Origin: Gracilaria domingensis
Taxonomy: Eukaryota > Rhodophyta > Florideophyceae > Gracilariales > Gracilariaceae
Direction of reading: 5' to 3'
DNA: 29,158 nt
Assembly: GCA_022539475.1 (NCBI GenBank)
Contig: VCMS01000452.1
Coordinates: 1 to 29,158, forward strand
Every line of letters begins with the position of its first letter. Position 1 is the first letter of the stretch. A program made the translations under genes and the position numbers. Below the pieces are notes generated by a model, which saw nothing but the letters and a program-made list of their open reading frames with translations, made no database searches and was not told the origin of the DNA. Below, in pieces: positions 1 through 10,394 of the stretch.

Positions 1-101
1 ATAGCCCGTGTGTTGGACAGTGGGGTGGACAGCACAGTTTAGCTCGAATGCACTGTATCGCAGTGGAAACTTCGATCCAACTACTACTTCTTCTTCTGAA
101 G

Positions 102-1126
102 ATGTCGAACGGATACGTGAAGGATGAGGAGCTGTTGGCGCTGTTGGAGGGGAAGGATGTACCGCCGACGCCGTCACCAAAGCGGAAGAGGACGTGATTA
201 CGGCGGCTGCTCGGATGTCGCAGAAGAAGGAAGTGGCCGATGAAGGAAAAAAGTGTGAGGCGAGGAGGGGGGATGGTGATGAGGTGGAGAAGGGTGTAGA
301 ATTGGAGGTGGAAGGGGTCGCAATGGAGAGAAAGGGTGCAGTGCATCTGAGTCAGTTAGAGGTTGGAGACCAGATAGAGAGTGGGGGCGGAGAGGGTGAC
401 AGGGAGATGCGGTTTGTGGGGAGATGAAGGCGAGGGTGGGGATGTTGGGGTTGGTGATGAAGGAGCAACTGGACGATGGAATTGTGGAGATTGTAACGGA
501 AATGGGCGGTGTGGTGCTGAGTGGGGGTGGTAGTGGTGTTTCGGTTGAGGCGATTTCGAGCCTGCGGAATTCGTTGTCGGTATTGGGAGTGGAGATGAGA
601 AATCATGTGTATGGGATAGTGGAGTGTGCGGGAAGGGAGGTTGGAGAGTTGCGGGAGGAGAATAGGGTTCTGAACGAGAGGTTGGACGTGCTGGAGAAGG
701 AGGTGAAGGAGCTGGGCAAGAGGCAAAGATTGGTGGAAGAAGAGACGGCGAAAGGAGGTGTGGAGGGAAAGGCGGAGAAGGGAAGTGTGGGAAGGGTGGC
801 GGTGCAGAAGGGGTCTCCTGTGACACCGAAGACAAAGGGTGGTGGGGTTGGGATGTGAAGAGCCGTCTGAAGAAGAGGCGTAAGGAGATGAAGAAGGTGG
901 TGGAGGAGGTGCCGCGGGAGGGAGTCGGAGATCCGGTGGTGACTGGGTTTAGGAGTGCGGCGGAGGTGGCGCGGACTGCGAAGGGGATTCTGAGGGACAG
1001 GAGGAGAGAAGGATGGGAGGGATGTGAAGCCGTTTTGGGCGAGGCGGGTATACGAGAAGGGGGAGGGTTGTCCACCTGACTTCTACAAAATGGCGGAGAC
1101 GGAGAGGGAGGATGCGAACGCGTGAT
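102..1126 (+). pseudogene. Decayed purine-rich coiled-coil ORF, possibly a retroelement ORF1/gag
   Basis: I do not recognise a named family. A start at 102 opens a short Lys/Arg-rich peptide (MSNGYVKDEELLALLEG...) that stops near 197. Coding character then continues in other frames at 194-427, 424-858 and 855-1079. The third segment has a clear heptad pattern (EVGELREENRVLNERLDVLE), i.e. a coiled coil, after a stretch of hydrophobic and Glu residues. The last segment begins with a basic cluster (KSRLKKRRKEMKK). The coding strand is very rich in purines, unlike its neighbours. I see no CCHC knuckle, protease or polymerase motif. A coiled coil plus a basic tail upstream of an A-run would suit a non-LTR ORF1 or a gag remnant, but this is inference. 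At least two frameshifts make it non-functional as written. Confidence 0.35.
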
Positions 1127-1218
1127 GGGCGAGAAATGGGTAAAGAGCGGGGGTGGTGTGGACTGGGAAGAAGTGATGGGATGATTGAGGTGGGATGAGT
1201 TGCAATTGGCATTGCAAC

Positions 1219-1228
1219 AAAAAAAAAA
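1219..1228 (+). repeat. A10 run, possible 3' tail of the preceding element
   Basis: Ten consecutive A residues follow the purine-rich coding remnant. They may be the poly(A) tail of a retrotransposed sequence ending here. No target-site duplication could be identified, so this is only a suggestion. Confidence 0.25.
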
Positions 1229-1609
1229 TGGAAACGCAAACTAGCACGAATGCAGTTTTGAGAGAGGGTCGCGGAAAAGAGTGAATGGGGTGGTGCGGCG
1301 AAGTAGAACCTCTACAAAAACTAGGCGACCCAAGAACTAAACTGCGCGAAATGGAATTTAATATTCCAAAATTTCTTAATTTTTTGAGTGCCAGCCTCTG
1401 CTACCCCCTCGCGCGCCCCAAATAGCCCCAAAACTAGCTTAGTTTCCAAAGCGAACAGACTATATTCCACTTTGCAGAACACAGACGTATTGTTTATGAT
1501 GATGTGTGTGGACTCTCTCACAAAGAGAGAGAGCGGTGTCTTATAAAGATCCAAATCCAGACAGAGGACAATGTCCCCTGACAGTAGAATGCTGAAGACG
1601 CAAACAGAT
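1229..1609. other. Intergenic, no gene recognised
   Basis: No coding similarity seen on either strand. It contains a short hairpin-forming CTCTCTC/GAGAGAG pair near 1514-1533 and a near-palindromic GGAATTTAATATTCC around 1351. It separates the A-run from the truncated end of the first gypsy element. Confidence 0.4.
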
Positions 1610-3655
1610 TGCCACACCTTACAAGATGTAGATCAAGGCAATTGATTACGTTGCTACAGGTGTCGGTGGAAACCTCTCGTAACACTCTTGCGTGTCTCGA
1701 TCGTTCGACAAGTTCCCACTACGAAAACCGAGCTTCGCAGTTTCCTTGGCTTGGCTGGATACTATCGCCGATTCACCAGGCACTTTGCTGAATCCTCTAC
1801 CGTTCTCCATTCCGCGACCTCTGGGAACAAGAAGTTAGAGTTCACTGAGGAAATGAAGTCATCATTCGAAGAGTTGAAGGAGAAACTTACGTCTCCTCCG
1901 GTGTTGGCCTTCCCAGATTTCTCGAGTGCGTTCCGTGTTGAAACCGATGCATCCACTGTAGCAGTCGGAGCTGTTCTTGCGCAGAAGAAAGAAGATGGAA
2001 TGTTCCACCCCATCTAGTATGCGAGCAGGACTTTGAATTCATCCGAGAAGAAATATTCTGTCTGCGAGAAAGAAGCTCTAGCAGTTATCTTCGCTTTGAA
2101 GAAGTTCAGAATCTATTTGCTCTCTTCTATCCCGTTCCAGTTGATGACCGATCACAATGCATTGAAGCATGCGTTCTCGAAGAAGGATGTTCACGGTCGT
2201 CTTGCCAGGTGGTTGGATTTTCTTGCCGAGTATGAATTTGAGATCGTCTATCGTCCTGGTGCTGTGAATCATGCCACCGATGATCTCTCTCGTTATGCAC
2301 TCGATCCGGAAGAAGAAGAGACCTCCGTTGAAGAAGGTGATTTGGTTGCTTCGATTGGCTTCTCCGAATTTGAAGGCATCGAGCCCTACTACGCGAACAT
2401 CGGCCGCTACCTTTGCAACTTGGAGATGGATGAGAAACACCCGAAATTGCGCACTGCTGCGAAGCGTGCCGTGAAGCACTTTGTTGTTTGAAATGACCTC
2501 TTGTTCCGCAGGACGAAAGATGGAATTCGTCTGGTTCCCCCGATTCGTGACCGCGTTCCGTTGATTCGAATGTTCCATGGTGAAATCGGACATTGGGATA
2601 AGAACGACACAAGGAATTTCATAGTCGATCGCTTCTGGTGGCCGACCGTTCATGATGATATTCACAAATATGTTCAGAATTGCGTAGGATGTCAGTTGAT
2701 GGCCCTAGTGATCTCGTACTAAGCCGATCAGAGAGCTCCGCTGACAAACATCTTTGACACGTTCTCAATGGATTTTGCCGGGCCTCTTCCTATTATCACT
2801 TCTGGAAATCGCTTTCTCCTCATTGGAGTAGAACATGTGACCGGTTGGCCTATCGCCATTGCTACACCAGATTCGACCTCAGAAGTTGTTCTCAGTTTCG
2901 TGAAGAAAGAGATCATTCTTCCCTTTGGTCCGCCCCGTGTCATTGTGTCTGACAACGCTACCTCTTTTCTGGCTAGTTCGATTCGAGAACTTATGAAGAA
3001 GCATGGAATTCAGCTGAAGCCGGTTCTCGCGTACGCTCCGATGTCGAATGGTAGAGCCGAAAGAATGGTTGGAACGATCAAACGCGCCACTGCTAAGACT
3101 ATCGTCGACGAAGGCTCAGAGTGGGACGTGGCTTTAGATCAAGTCGTTTATGGCTACCGCCGCCGCGAATTGGTTGGTAGATTCTCTCCGTTTGAGCTAA
3201 TGTTCGGTACAATTCCTCGCATGCACCCTACGGATCCAATTTCCTTTATTGAAGACGCCATGCTGTTCGAACGCCGTCTCGAGTTATTGGCCGTCCTTCC
3301 CCAGCGTGCTACGCGTGTTACGTGGCAGCCTAGTCGCTAGGATGACTCCAAGCATGCTCATCGTTTCAATGTCGGAGATGAAATCCTTGTCGCTGTTGGG
3401 AAAGCTCTGAACCGTACGGTGAAGTGGGTTTCTTTCGTGTCGAAGTTCTATGGACCGTGCAAGGTGGTCAAAGCATCTCATCCCCGTTATACTCTGGTCT
3501 CTCGTGGAAACCGCTACTCCTGGAAGGCTATCCATGCCCGTCGCCTCGTGGCGTTTCACTCCCGTCCGATGCTTCTCAGGACGAGTATGATTCTCAGTAA
3601 TTCGTTTCGAGTCGGTTGCCGCGGCGTACCAACCGTTCAGTGGGGGAGTGTGTGA
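1610..3655 (+). pseudogene. Ty3/gypsy pol fragment 1: end of reverse transcriptase, RNase H, integrase
   Basis: This is the C-terminal two-thirds of a Ty3/gypsy polyprotein. From 1706 to 3655 one frame carries the post-palm RT signature (TELRSFLGLAGYYRRF), RNase H with its acidic residues (VETDAS, EKEAL, TDHNAL, ATDDLSR), the integrase HHCC zinc site (HGEIGH ... CVGC), the catalytic triad (MDFAGP, VSDNAT, GRAERM) and a GPY/F module (FYGPCKVV ... AIHARRLV). In-frame stops lie at 2015 TAG, 2489 TGA, 2720 TAA and 3338 TAG. All are explainable as C-to-T or G-to-A changes, and there is no frameshift between them. Just upstream (1610-1705) two other frames retain the end of RT (AIDYVATGV, then VSVETSR), so the element is frameshifted there and lacks most of RT, protease and gag. 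It ends at 3655 next to a polypurine tract and LTR. Dead, but the lesions look fairly recent. Confidence 0.93.
3639..3648 (+). other. Polypurine tract
   Basis: AGTGGGGGAG lies immediately before the TGTG that opens the LTR. This is the expected plus-strand primer site of an LTR retrotransposon. It overlaps the final codons of pol. Confidence 0.65.
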
Positions 3656-4130
3656 AGTGGGACTGCTATGATTTGCATTGATGTCGCTTTATGCGTTGTT
3701 CTACATTGTAATTATGCATTGGCTTTGCATACCTGTTCGTACAGCAGAGTGCCCAACGTGACTTGGCACACGTGGATTGCTCTAGTGCAACCACACGTGT
3801 GCTAAATCAGCCAATGGGCGCTCTCTGCACTCAGATGGTACCTTCTATTCTACATGTAGCAGTAGCACTGCGTTAATATAGTAACTATTATGTTAGTATG
3901 CATTTCTGAGCCCACTAGAAGGGTTCAGAACCCTATATAAAGGGTCATCAAGACGCCAGACAGTGTCTCGACCCAAGACAACATTGCGTTCATCAAATTT
4001 CTTATTGTATCAACCTTACCCAATATCTTGGGCAGTGCAGCTAAGTAAGTTACTACTGCGTCTAGGCCTCTGTGCCTTTCTAACATCTTTTGTGTTTGCG
4101 CGTTTTGTGCGAGCACTGCTCTACTCAACA
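3649..4130 (+). repeat. 3' LTR of Ty3/gypsy element 1
   Basis: Starts TGTG directly after the polypurine tract and is read as ending ...CTACTCAACA at 4130, giving TG...CA ends. It holds a full promoter set: two CACGTG boxes (3769-3774, 3794-3799) inside an imperfect inverted repeat, CCAAT (3811-3815) and TATATAA (3934-3940). The right edge is inferred from the CA end because the 5' LTR is absent from the window. The start could equally be 3651. Confidence 0.7.
3934..3940 (+). promoter_or_regulatory. TATA box of the LTR promoter
   Basis: TATATAA preceded by the small palindrome GGGTTCAGAACCC. The CCAAT box and paired CACGTG motifs lie 120-170 bases upstream. Transcription would be expected to start around 3965. 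Confidence 0.5.
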
Positions 4131-4542
4131 GATAACCCAGTACCGGTCGAAGCGCCCTAAAATCTCAGGGGAATGACTGGTAAGGAAGTGCTTCCGGCTT
4201 ATCATTAAGCCGTGTATCTACATCTGTTCGATCATACCTATGAGAAACAAACTATCAAAATGTACGGTTTCGCTACCTATTCTGGAACTCGCAGCTGGCA
4301 TGTTATAACGCTGTAAACAGATGAAGGGGGAAGATGGGAGCGCCTGGACCGGGCTTGCTCGATTAAACCTGATTGCTGCACAGATCGGGCAGGTTCTACG
4401 TATACGTTCGGCAGGCCATCAAAAGGTACCCGAATAACGTCCTATTGGTGCGGGTCTCAAGGTACTTCATCAGAAGTGGTGGGACATTGCAGCTGTAACC
4501 CAATTGTTCAATAACGACCATACTACTAATACCAAGTCGAGG
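4131..4542. other. Intergenic, no gene recognised
   Basis: Sequence between the LTR end and the 3' end of the CACTA transposase gene on the minus strand. I see no coding similarity. The terminal inverted repeat of the CACTA element might lie here, but I could not identify a CACT(A/G) end paired with one upstream of 7536. Confidence 0.35.
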
Positions 4543-7536
4543 TTAACTTCTTATCACGCCTTGCAGAAGAACATCTGCATAGTTATCGTCTTGGTACCGA
4601 AACGGGTCGAGGTAGTACCTTCTACCATCGAGATCCAGAAAGCCGACTACTCTTTGAATGCAATTGACGTGTTCTGTCGTGATGTTTCTGCGCCCTTTCT
4701 TCTCGCAGTAGAGCAGATCAAACCCATGCGCTTCCACCATGTTCAGATCCCACTTCACATCTACAAAGACTGCGTTGACTTTCATTCCTTCAACGTCAAG
4801 TACAACCTCTATAATAGCATTGACAACACCGTAGTACAAATGCTAACTATAAACCCGCCCCCCGCAATCTCCCGAAGAAATGGGGCATATGGATGTCTCG
4901 GGAATGAAGTGTGCGGCAACGCAATACTTCTGTCGGGCCTGGTAGGATGATCGTTTTGATCGCAGACTATGAGATTTGAGGCTTTCGATTTTGAAGTACC
5001 CTGGTTCTCTGCTTATGGTTGCCGTTCTGAACTATTTCATGGAGACGACGTCTGCTTTGTTCATATGCGTCGGAAAATTATCTGAGTGAAACTGCCGCAC
5101 AGCCCGCTTACGCTCGATGTTCAGATCTTGCAACGGCGTGCCAGCTCCGTGGCAATTAACACCGGTGTACAATGGTACGGTTCTCACGATGGAACTCCCA
5201 TGAGTTGGAACTGAGAACGTCACACTATTTGAAGAAGACTCCTGTACGACGTCAAAAAACGTCTTTCCATCATTTGCCAACTTGAGAGCGAGCAATTTGA
5301 AATTCTTATAGAACAAATGGGACGAAATGTTGGATGTCTGCTGTACCCGTTTTTCAATCTCTCCCAAAAATCTTTCCACAAGGAACTGTGAGGTGACCGG
5401 AAGAGGACAACATTGCTTCAGAAGCTCCGGAAGGTGCAGTACGGTGTGTCAGGCAATATAGCGAGGATCGGTCTGGACAGAACAAACGAATGAAGACTGT
5501 GTAACATTCTTCGACTACTCTTGTCAAAACCTTATGGCTGGCAGCGTCGCAGGTATAACTGAAGCACAAGCTCACCAGCTGACGAGTCTGGTTCCATAGG
5601 TGCATAATTTGCCTATCTACATTGAAGCGATGGAAACCGGGGAGAAGGTACAACTCGGCGTGGCGCTTCAAGTCTTCGGCTTTAAGACGGGAAAAATTCT
5701 GTAAGGATAGCGGAGATCTTGCTCATGAGCTCGGAATTTCATGCGTGCAGTTCTCTAAAGCTCTCTTGATCAGGTCGAGCTTGCCTGATGTCAAACAGTA
5801 CCGAAGGATCTGCGCCAGCCGTTCATGTCTTGGGTGATTTGCTGTCAAAAGTCTCAGAACGTGTTTTGTCTATCCGAGCAGTACCATATGCATCACGTCA
5901 TATGGAAAAGAAAAAACTAAGTCCACCGACAACTGGGACATACACGATCTTCTTTTGATGCCAGATTCCTTGATAATTTCGCGTTTTCTTTTCTCGTCAG
6001 TCTTGCTTGACCCCAGGGCCTTCCAGGCTTCATCAATCTAAGAAGTTTCTCGCTTGCCGATGCACTCCATTTTTATTACATCACCAATTCTGTATCGCGC
6101 TCGAGAACGATTTGATCTCATCAACAACGAACGGTTCTCTGGGACGGCGCACAAGCATTGGCACTCTTTAACTTTAGCTCTTTGCTTCTTACAAAACCGG
6201 CAGAACACTTTGCCCGTGTGCCCAACATAACCGAGGATCTTGAATGCAGCGGGCCAGTCGGCAGTGAAGAAAAGGACGAATACCTTTAGATTTCTAATCT
6301 TTCCATCATAGCAAACTGCCGTTACTCCCCTTTCCAACTGCTTCAGATCCGAAATTATTTCACTTATGAAAGTGTCAAAGTACTCAGGATGATGAGAAGA
6401 AGGAACAATAGCATATATGAGACAATTAGAAGCCTGACTTCTTTCTCTCGGGTTGTAGTTCAAGATAGTTGATACTATCAACCATGTGGAAATTGGAGTA
6501 CCCTTTCGGTTCTTCGTGCACTCAAATCCACCTGAAGATAACGACAGAAAGACGAAAATCTTATTACTCTCTGCATTCCACTCTTCAAGGCATTGGCCAT
6601 GTTGTCGGAGGAACATTTCGCAGTGGTAATAATCATGGTCTCGAACATCGAATGGATGGTGCGCCAAGGATTCCTTTGCTCTCAGACACCCATACATTAT
6701 TTCTTCAAATGAATGTCGAGCGCGACAAAGTGATTTCAAGCCGATGATGGTTTCAAAAACCAAAACTTATGTTTGCTCGCAGCAAGCGCACTCTTGCAGG
6801 TTGGAAAATCTCGTGTAGATCGAAGTTTTCCGGCGTGAGCCACATGGCCTTGAGAGCACATTCTGAGGTTTGTTTTCTCAATGTGTGCCTTCTGTACTGC
6901 GTACGAAATTAGGGCTCTATATGAAGTGTTGGACTGGATTGGGGGTATATTCAATAACGTCTGTATCCCATTTTGTGAGACATTGGAAACTTCTGCATTG
7001 TACAAGAATGCAGCCAGTCGTTTGTACTCAACTTGTCGTTCTGACCCTCCCTCGTGATAAGTACTTGAAACGTGGAAAAGAGGGGATTCGGCGCAATCAG
7101 ACCATCGAATATTTGAAGCAAGGCTTCCAGGCACTACTGAGATTTGCCCTATGCTTGACGAGTCGTCGACAAGATTGTCTTGTTCGTTTTCATCACTTTG
7201 TGAATGTACATCATTTGGTTCATTTTCATCGCGGATACATGGACTTAGAGAACGCTCAAAGTGCTCATTGCGAACTGCTGCATGTAGCGAGATCTCCGCA
7301 TCACTCTCATACTGAACAGCTAGATCGCTGATCTGTACCGAATCCGCTCTTGCCCCAAAATCTGTACTTCTAGCTCTTTCATTGCTTCTGTTTGTAGGCA
7401 GATCAGAATGAGCGTCTAGAGCTGTGTATCTCTCAATGGAGGGTGCCTCTTCTTCCAGCACTTGTTCTGAGTCATTGAATGGGTGCTTCGCGCACATCGA
7501 TATTTCCCATCGATACCTCTTCCTTCCTCTTCCCAT
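4543..7536 (-). pseudogene. CACTA-type transposase (Tnp2 family), copy 1
   Basis: Read from 7536 leftwards. The N-terminal ORF (7536-6736) is Ser/Glu-rich. It ends in a Cys/His zinc-ribbon-like segment (RMCSQGH ... PTCKSA) followed by KFWFLKPSS. A frameshift near 6745 leads into GLKSLCRARHSFEEIMYG, which matches the PL..RL..L motif after the ribbon in Tnp2 proteins. Then come FECTKNRKGTPISTWLI, a core ADWPAAFKILGYVGHTGKVFC and, after an in-frame TAG at 6038, the motif FPYDVMHMVLLG typical of Tnp2 transposases (near 5900). Further stops are at 5870 and 5723. After another shift, 5379-5032 and 4839-4543 hold the C-terminal part, including a DUF4216-like stretch (YYGVVNAIIEVVLDVEG). Known role: DDE-type excision and integration of CACTA/EnSpm elements. 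At least two frameshifts and three or more stops make it inactive. Confidence 0.85.
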
Positions 7537-8139
7537 CTTCGCTCCTTCGTTCAGTGCAAGAACTGAAAGGGAATCCGAGAACTATATCTTCAAGAGCGAC
7601 ACGTTAATGGATAATATGTGCGGTGTCACTGACTGGAGAAGCACTTTATGTTCAATAACCAAGGCACATAGCCTTTCTACATTCTGAACACTTTTGAAGC
7701 ATGCATATCATGTCAAAATGATATTCATGTTGTGAATATTGGGAGCAATTTCAAAGTCTGAGAATCTGTGTTGAAACTTGACAAATATTTTGACTTCAAG
7801 GGGGTGCTTTCGCTTCGGTACTTCTCTTCCGCTCGAGTTCGTACTTGAGCTCTATCCTCCCGCTCATTCTCTCACCTTATGTACCGATCCCTTCTCTCAC
7901 GACTCGGGTGCATCAGACTGGCTTTCCTCTCTTGGAAGTCCCAGCACCCCAGAACCCAGAGTTTCCATCTCTCACTGAATCTCTGTTCTGTTCTTGCCGT
8001 TAAGTTGCATTTCGAATTGCGTACGGAATACGTCTCCTACCCAAGTACGTACAGTACTATCTTACTGCCATCGAGAACTCATTACTGACGATCGAAATCT
8101 ACTCATTCTTGCATCAGAGCATTGAGTGTTACTTCCAGC
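7537..8139. promoter_or_regulatory. Divergent intergenic region with pyrimidine-rich leader
   Basis: This 600-base gap separates the CACTA transposase start (minus) from the unrecognised gene at 8140 (plus). From about 7800 it is rich in C/T on the plus strand (repeated CTCTCTC, CCTCCC, TTCTCTC). A similar pyrimidine-rich leader precedes the Plavaka-like gene at 18587. It could hold promoters for both flanking genes. No TATA box stands out. Confidence 0.35.
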
Positions 8140-9470
8140 ATGAGTATGCGTACTTTACCTCGGGTTACTGCGGATAGTGCCATGCATTCAGAGCGTCGAG
8201 CTCTCCCTGCACAGTCGCTTCGGGCCTCAAACCAGTCGAGAGAAGAAGCTCATCCTCATTCTGGATTGGGTGCTTCAACTGGTGCTGATATCCTTGGCCA
8301 ACGAGTGCTGCCAGCGAACTCCGTCATGATTCCTACAGCTTCGATGAAGAGACGCTTGAGGGATTCCGACCGACCAGGGGTTCCGGCAGGCACCACCATC
8401 TCAGCGAGGGCCCTCTTCAATCGCCTGTATCAGGAAACGATGGGGCGTGATTTGGATAGCATTGAAGATGGCTATCCGATATACACTACGATGTCAAATG
8501 CGATCAAGGATGACATGCGCTCATATCTCTACGACCGCCTTGGGATTGAGGGTGGTACCCGAACGTACATCTCGGTTAAGAGAGACTTCCCTTCTCAGAT
8601 CATGCACCTTAAGCGCAGGATTGTTGAAACCTATCCAGTCTTGTCCGCTGCTCAGGGGGGATGGATGTTGAATGAATTCTTGAAGGAAGCAGTTCAAAGG
8701 GAGAAAGGCCGCGGCGGAGGCACGCAAGCGGAAGAATAACAAGAAAACCGCGACTTCAACAGATACATGCTTCAACTGGTGGTAGCCATGCTATATGCGG
8801 AGGGCATGTAGAACCTAGACTTGCTACCAACGATGCAACAACTGGCAATGGTCACAATGTGATATATCATGAGCAAGGCGAAGCAGTTGGCAACGGCGCG
8901 CTAGAGGACACAGAGGAAAGCAGGGTGGTTGACGATTGTGAAGTGTGCGATTACGAGAGTGACGATGGCGCCCAAGATGGGTCTCAAGAAAACGATACTG
9001 ACCAAGTCGTGGAAGCAACTGATGAGGAATATGGATCGCCTTGTGACAGTGAGCAATCTGCAGATGCCAGGCGGAAGGCAACTGCACCTCAACCTCAGAG
9101 TATCCGAAATCGAAAGAGCTCTGCACAGCCTGCCTCAAACAACTTTAATCACAGAGGAGTAAGAGATAAGGCCCCTGCTTTGAAGCCACAGAGATCTGAA
9201 GAGCAGGGCACGGAAACCGTGTCTGAGATTCAGCATCACGTACGTCCGATCGTGGGGAAGAAGAAACCTAGGAAAGCGCCCAAGCGAGCACTTGCACCCT
9301 CGACTGAGAGAAATGTTGAGACTGGTATTTCAGGTAGGGCTGCTCCGAATCCCGGTAATGCAGCGCCTTCGAGCCGCAGAGGAGTGAAAATCCTTCACTC
9401 TCGTACGCGTCAGCGAAAGAATCCAAAGAAGACAAGCGCTGCTGCTGGGAGTTCCCGGGAACGGGAATGA
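8140..9470 (+). pseudogene. Unrecognised two-part gene: globular N-terminal domain, acidic then basic tail
   Basis: No family recognised. The first ATG in frame is at 8140. The frame runs to 8739 and contains a well-ordered domain at about residues 85-185 (ARALFNRLYQETMGRDLDSI; MSNAIKDDMRSYLYDRLG; GGWMLNEFLKEAVQR) that looks like an alpha-helical globular fold. Around 8705-8765 the reading appears to pass through a second frame (KAAAEARKRKNNKKTATSTD) and then a third, which stays open to 9470. That third part has an acidic stretch (YESDDGAQDGSQENDTDQVV) and then a strongly basic tail (KKKPRKAPKR; RTRQRKNPKK), as in nuclear or DNA-binding proteins. Two single-base shifts are the simplest reading; an intron is possible but I see no convincing splice sites. 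Its position, divergent from the CACTA transposase, suggests a second transposon-encoded protein, by inference only. Confidence 0.5.
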
Positions 9471-10269
9471 TCGAGCACATGTTACGTTTTGCCGTATTGG
9501 GTGGACCACGTAGAATGAAACTTATCGGCTTTGCACTCTGGCTATACGAGAAACAATAGCCATCTCATAATCACGTGCACAACTTCGAAAATTGAGCCAC
9601 TCAAAGATCTTTGCTATTGATATGGCTTTCAGTAAATGACTATGTTAAGGTCTACCATCGTACACTCATAGTATGCTGCGTGAGAATTATAAGGCATTCA
9701 ATCGTTCTGCATGAGATCTTCATAGATCTGCAACATGATCTTATATAGATGTGAAACAAGTACGCATACGTTTAGTTCAAGCTCGCTCAAAGTCCATTAA
9801 ATGGAGCCTTCTGAGGACCTGCATTGTCCTCATATACTTGATACTAAAGGCCTATGGTTCGTACGAAAAGCGGTCACATACGCAGTACATTTATCGTACT
9901 TGCATTGTCCACTTCTTGTCGTCAGGTGAGCAGGAATCATGACGTACTTGCGACACAGTATGGAACATAGTTTGACACGATTGTGACGAGGGCTCTGGTC
10001 ACATATGGGTCTTTTCTCGTGATATATTGGATCACAATATTCTATTTGTTCCTTCTTCTTGGGACCTTTTAAACTGACACAATTGGCCTTCTTTTGGGTC
10101 AGATTTGGGCATTCTGAATGAGGCCTCCTTTCGCCCACTCTTTTTGGCATTACTCAGGCCCTATTTTGGGCGTATATCTCCCATCTCTCGTCCACGTGTA
10201 GAAGGGCACGTGGGGACTCATTTTGGCCAAGAGTTGGCCATATATTGGCCATGTAAATTGTTCACAGGG
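9471..10269. other. Intergenic, no gene recognised
   Basis: About 800 bases without recognisable coding sequence. From 10080 to 10260 it repeats short TTTTGGGC / TTGGCC motifs, including three TTGGCCA copies within 40 bases near 10225-10250. Their meaning is unclear. The abrupt loss of LTR similarity at 10270 marks a junction. Confidence 0.4.
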
Positions 10270-10354
10270 GATATACAAGCACGCGTATGTTCATGACGTC
10301 ACTAAGCGCGCATTTGCGTAGCAAACGGAACAGCGATGCTGAGAAAATTCATCA
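10270..10354 (-). repeat. First 85 bases of the 3' LTR of Ty3/gypsy element 2
   Basis: On the minus strand the LTR opens TGATGAATTTTC at 10354, shortly after the end of the polyprotein (10395) and a G-rich tract (AACGGGGCGC). The 85 bases match 13844-13760 in reverse complement with only three differences by my count. Similarity stops at 10270, so the LTR is truncated or interrupted there. It contains the palindrome TGACGTCA (10294-10301). Confidence 0.7.
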
Positions 10355-10394
10355 GCGCCCCGTTATTATCCAAGCGAAAGCTGCTGATAATGAC

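Noticed and set aside
356..1075. Long Pro/Ser-rich open frame on the minus strand
   Set aside because: It is the complement of the purine-rich, coiled-coil coding strand. Composition keeps it open; it has no domain or motif.
2078..2665. Minus-strand open frame of 195 codons
   Set aside because: It lies antisense to the RNase H/integrase region of the gypsy element and has no recognisable feature.
1706..3655. Stop-codon reassignment as the reason for in-frame stops
   Set aside because: All three stop codons occur inside the frame, and different residues would be required. Decay is simpler.
1706..3655. Fungal repeat-induced point mutation
   Set aside because: The stops fit C-to-T changes, but the element is not strongly AT-shifted and most codons are intact, unlike heavily mutated RIP copies. 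Other features do not point to a fungus.
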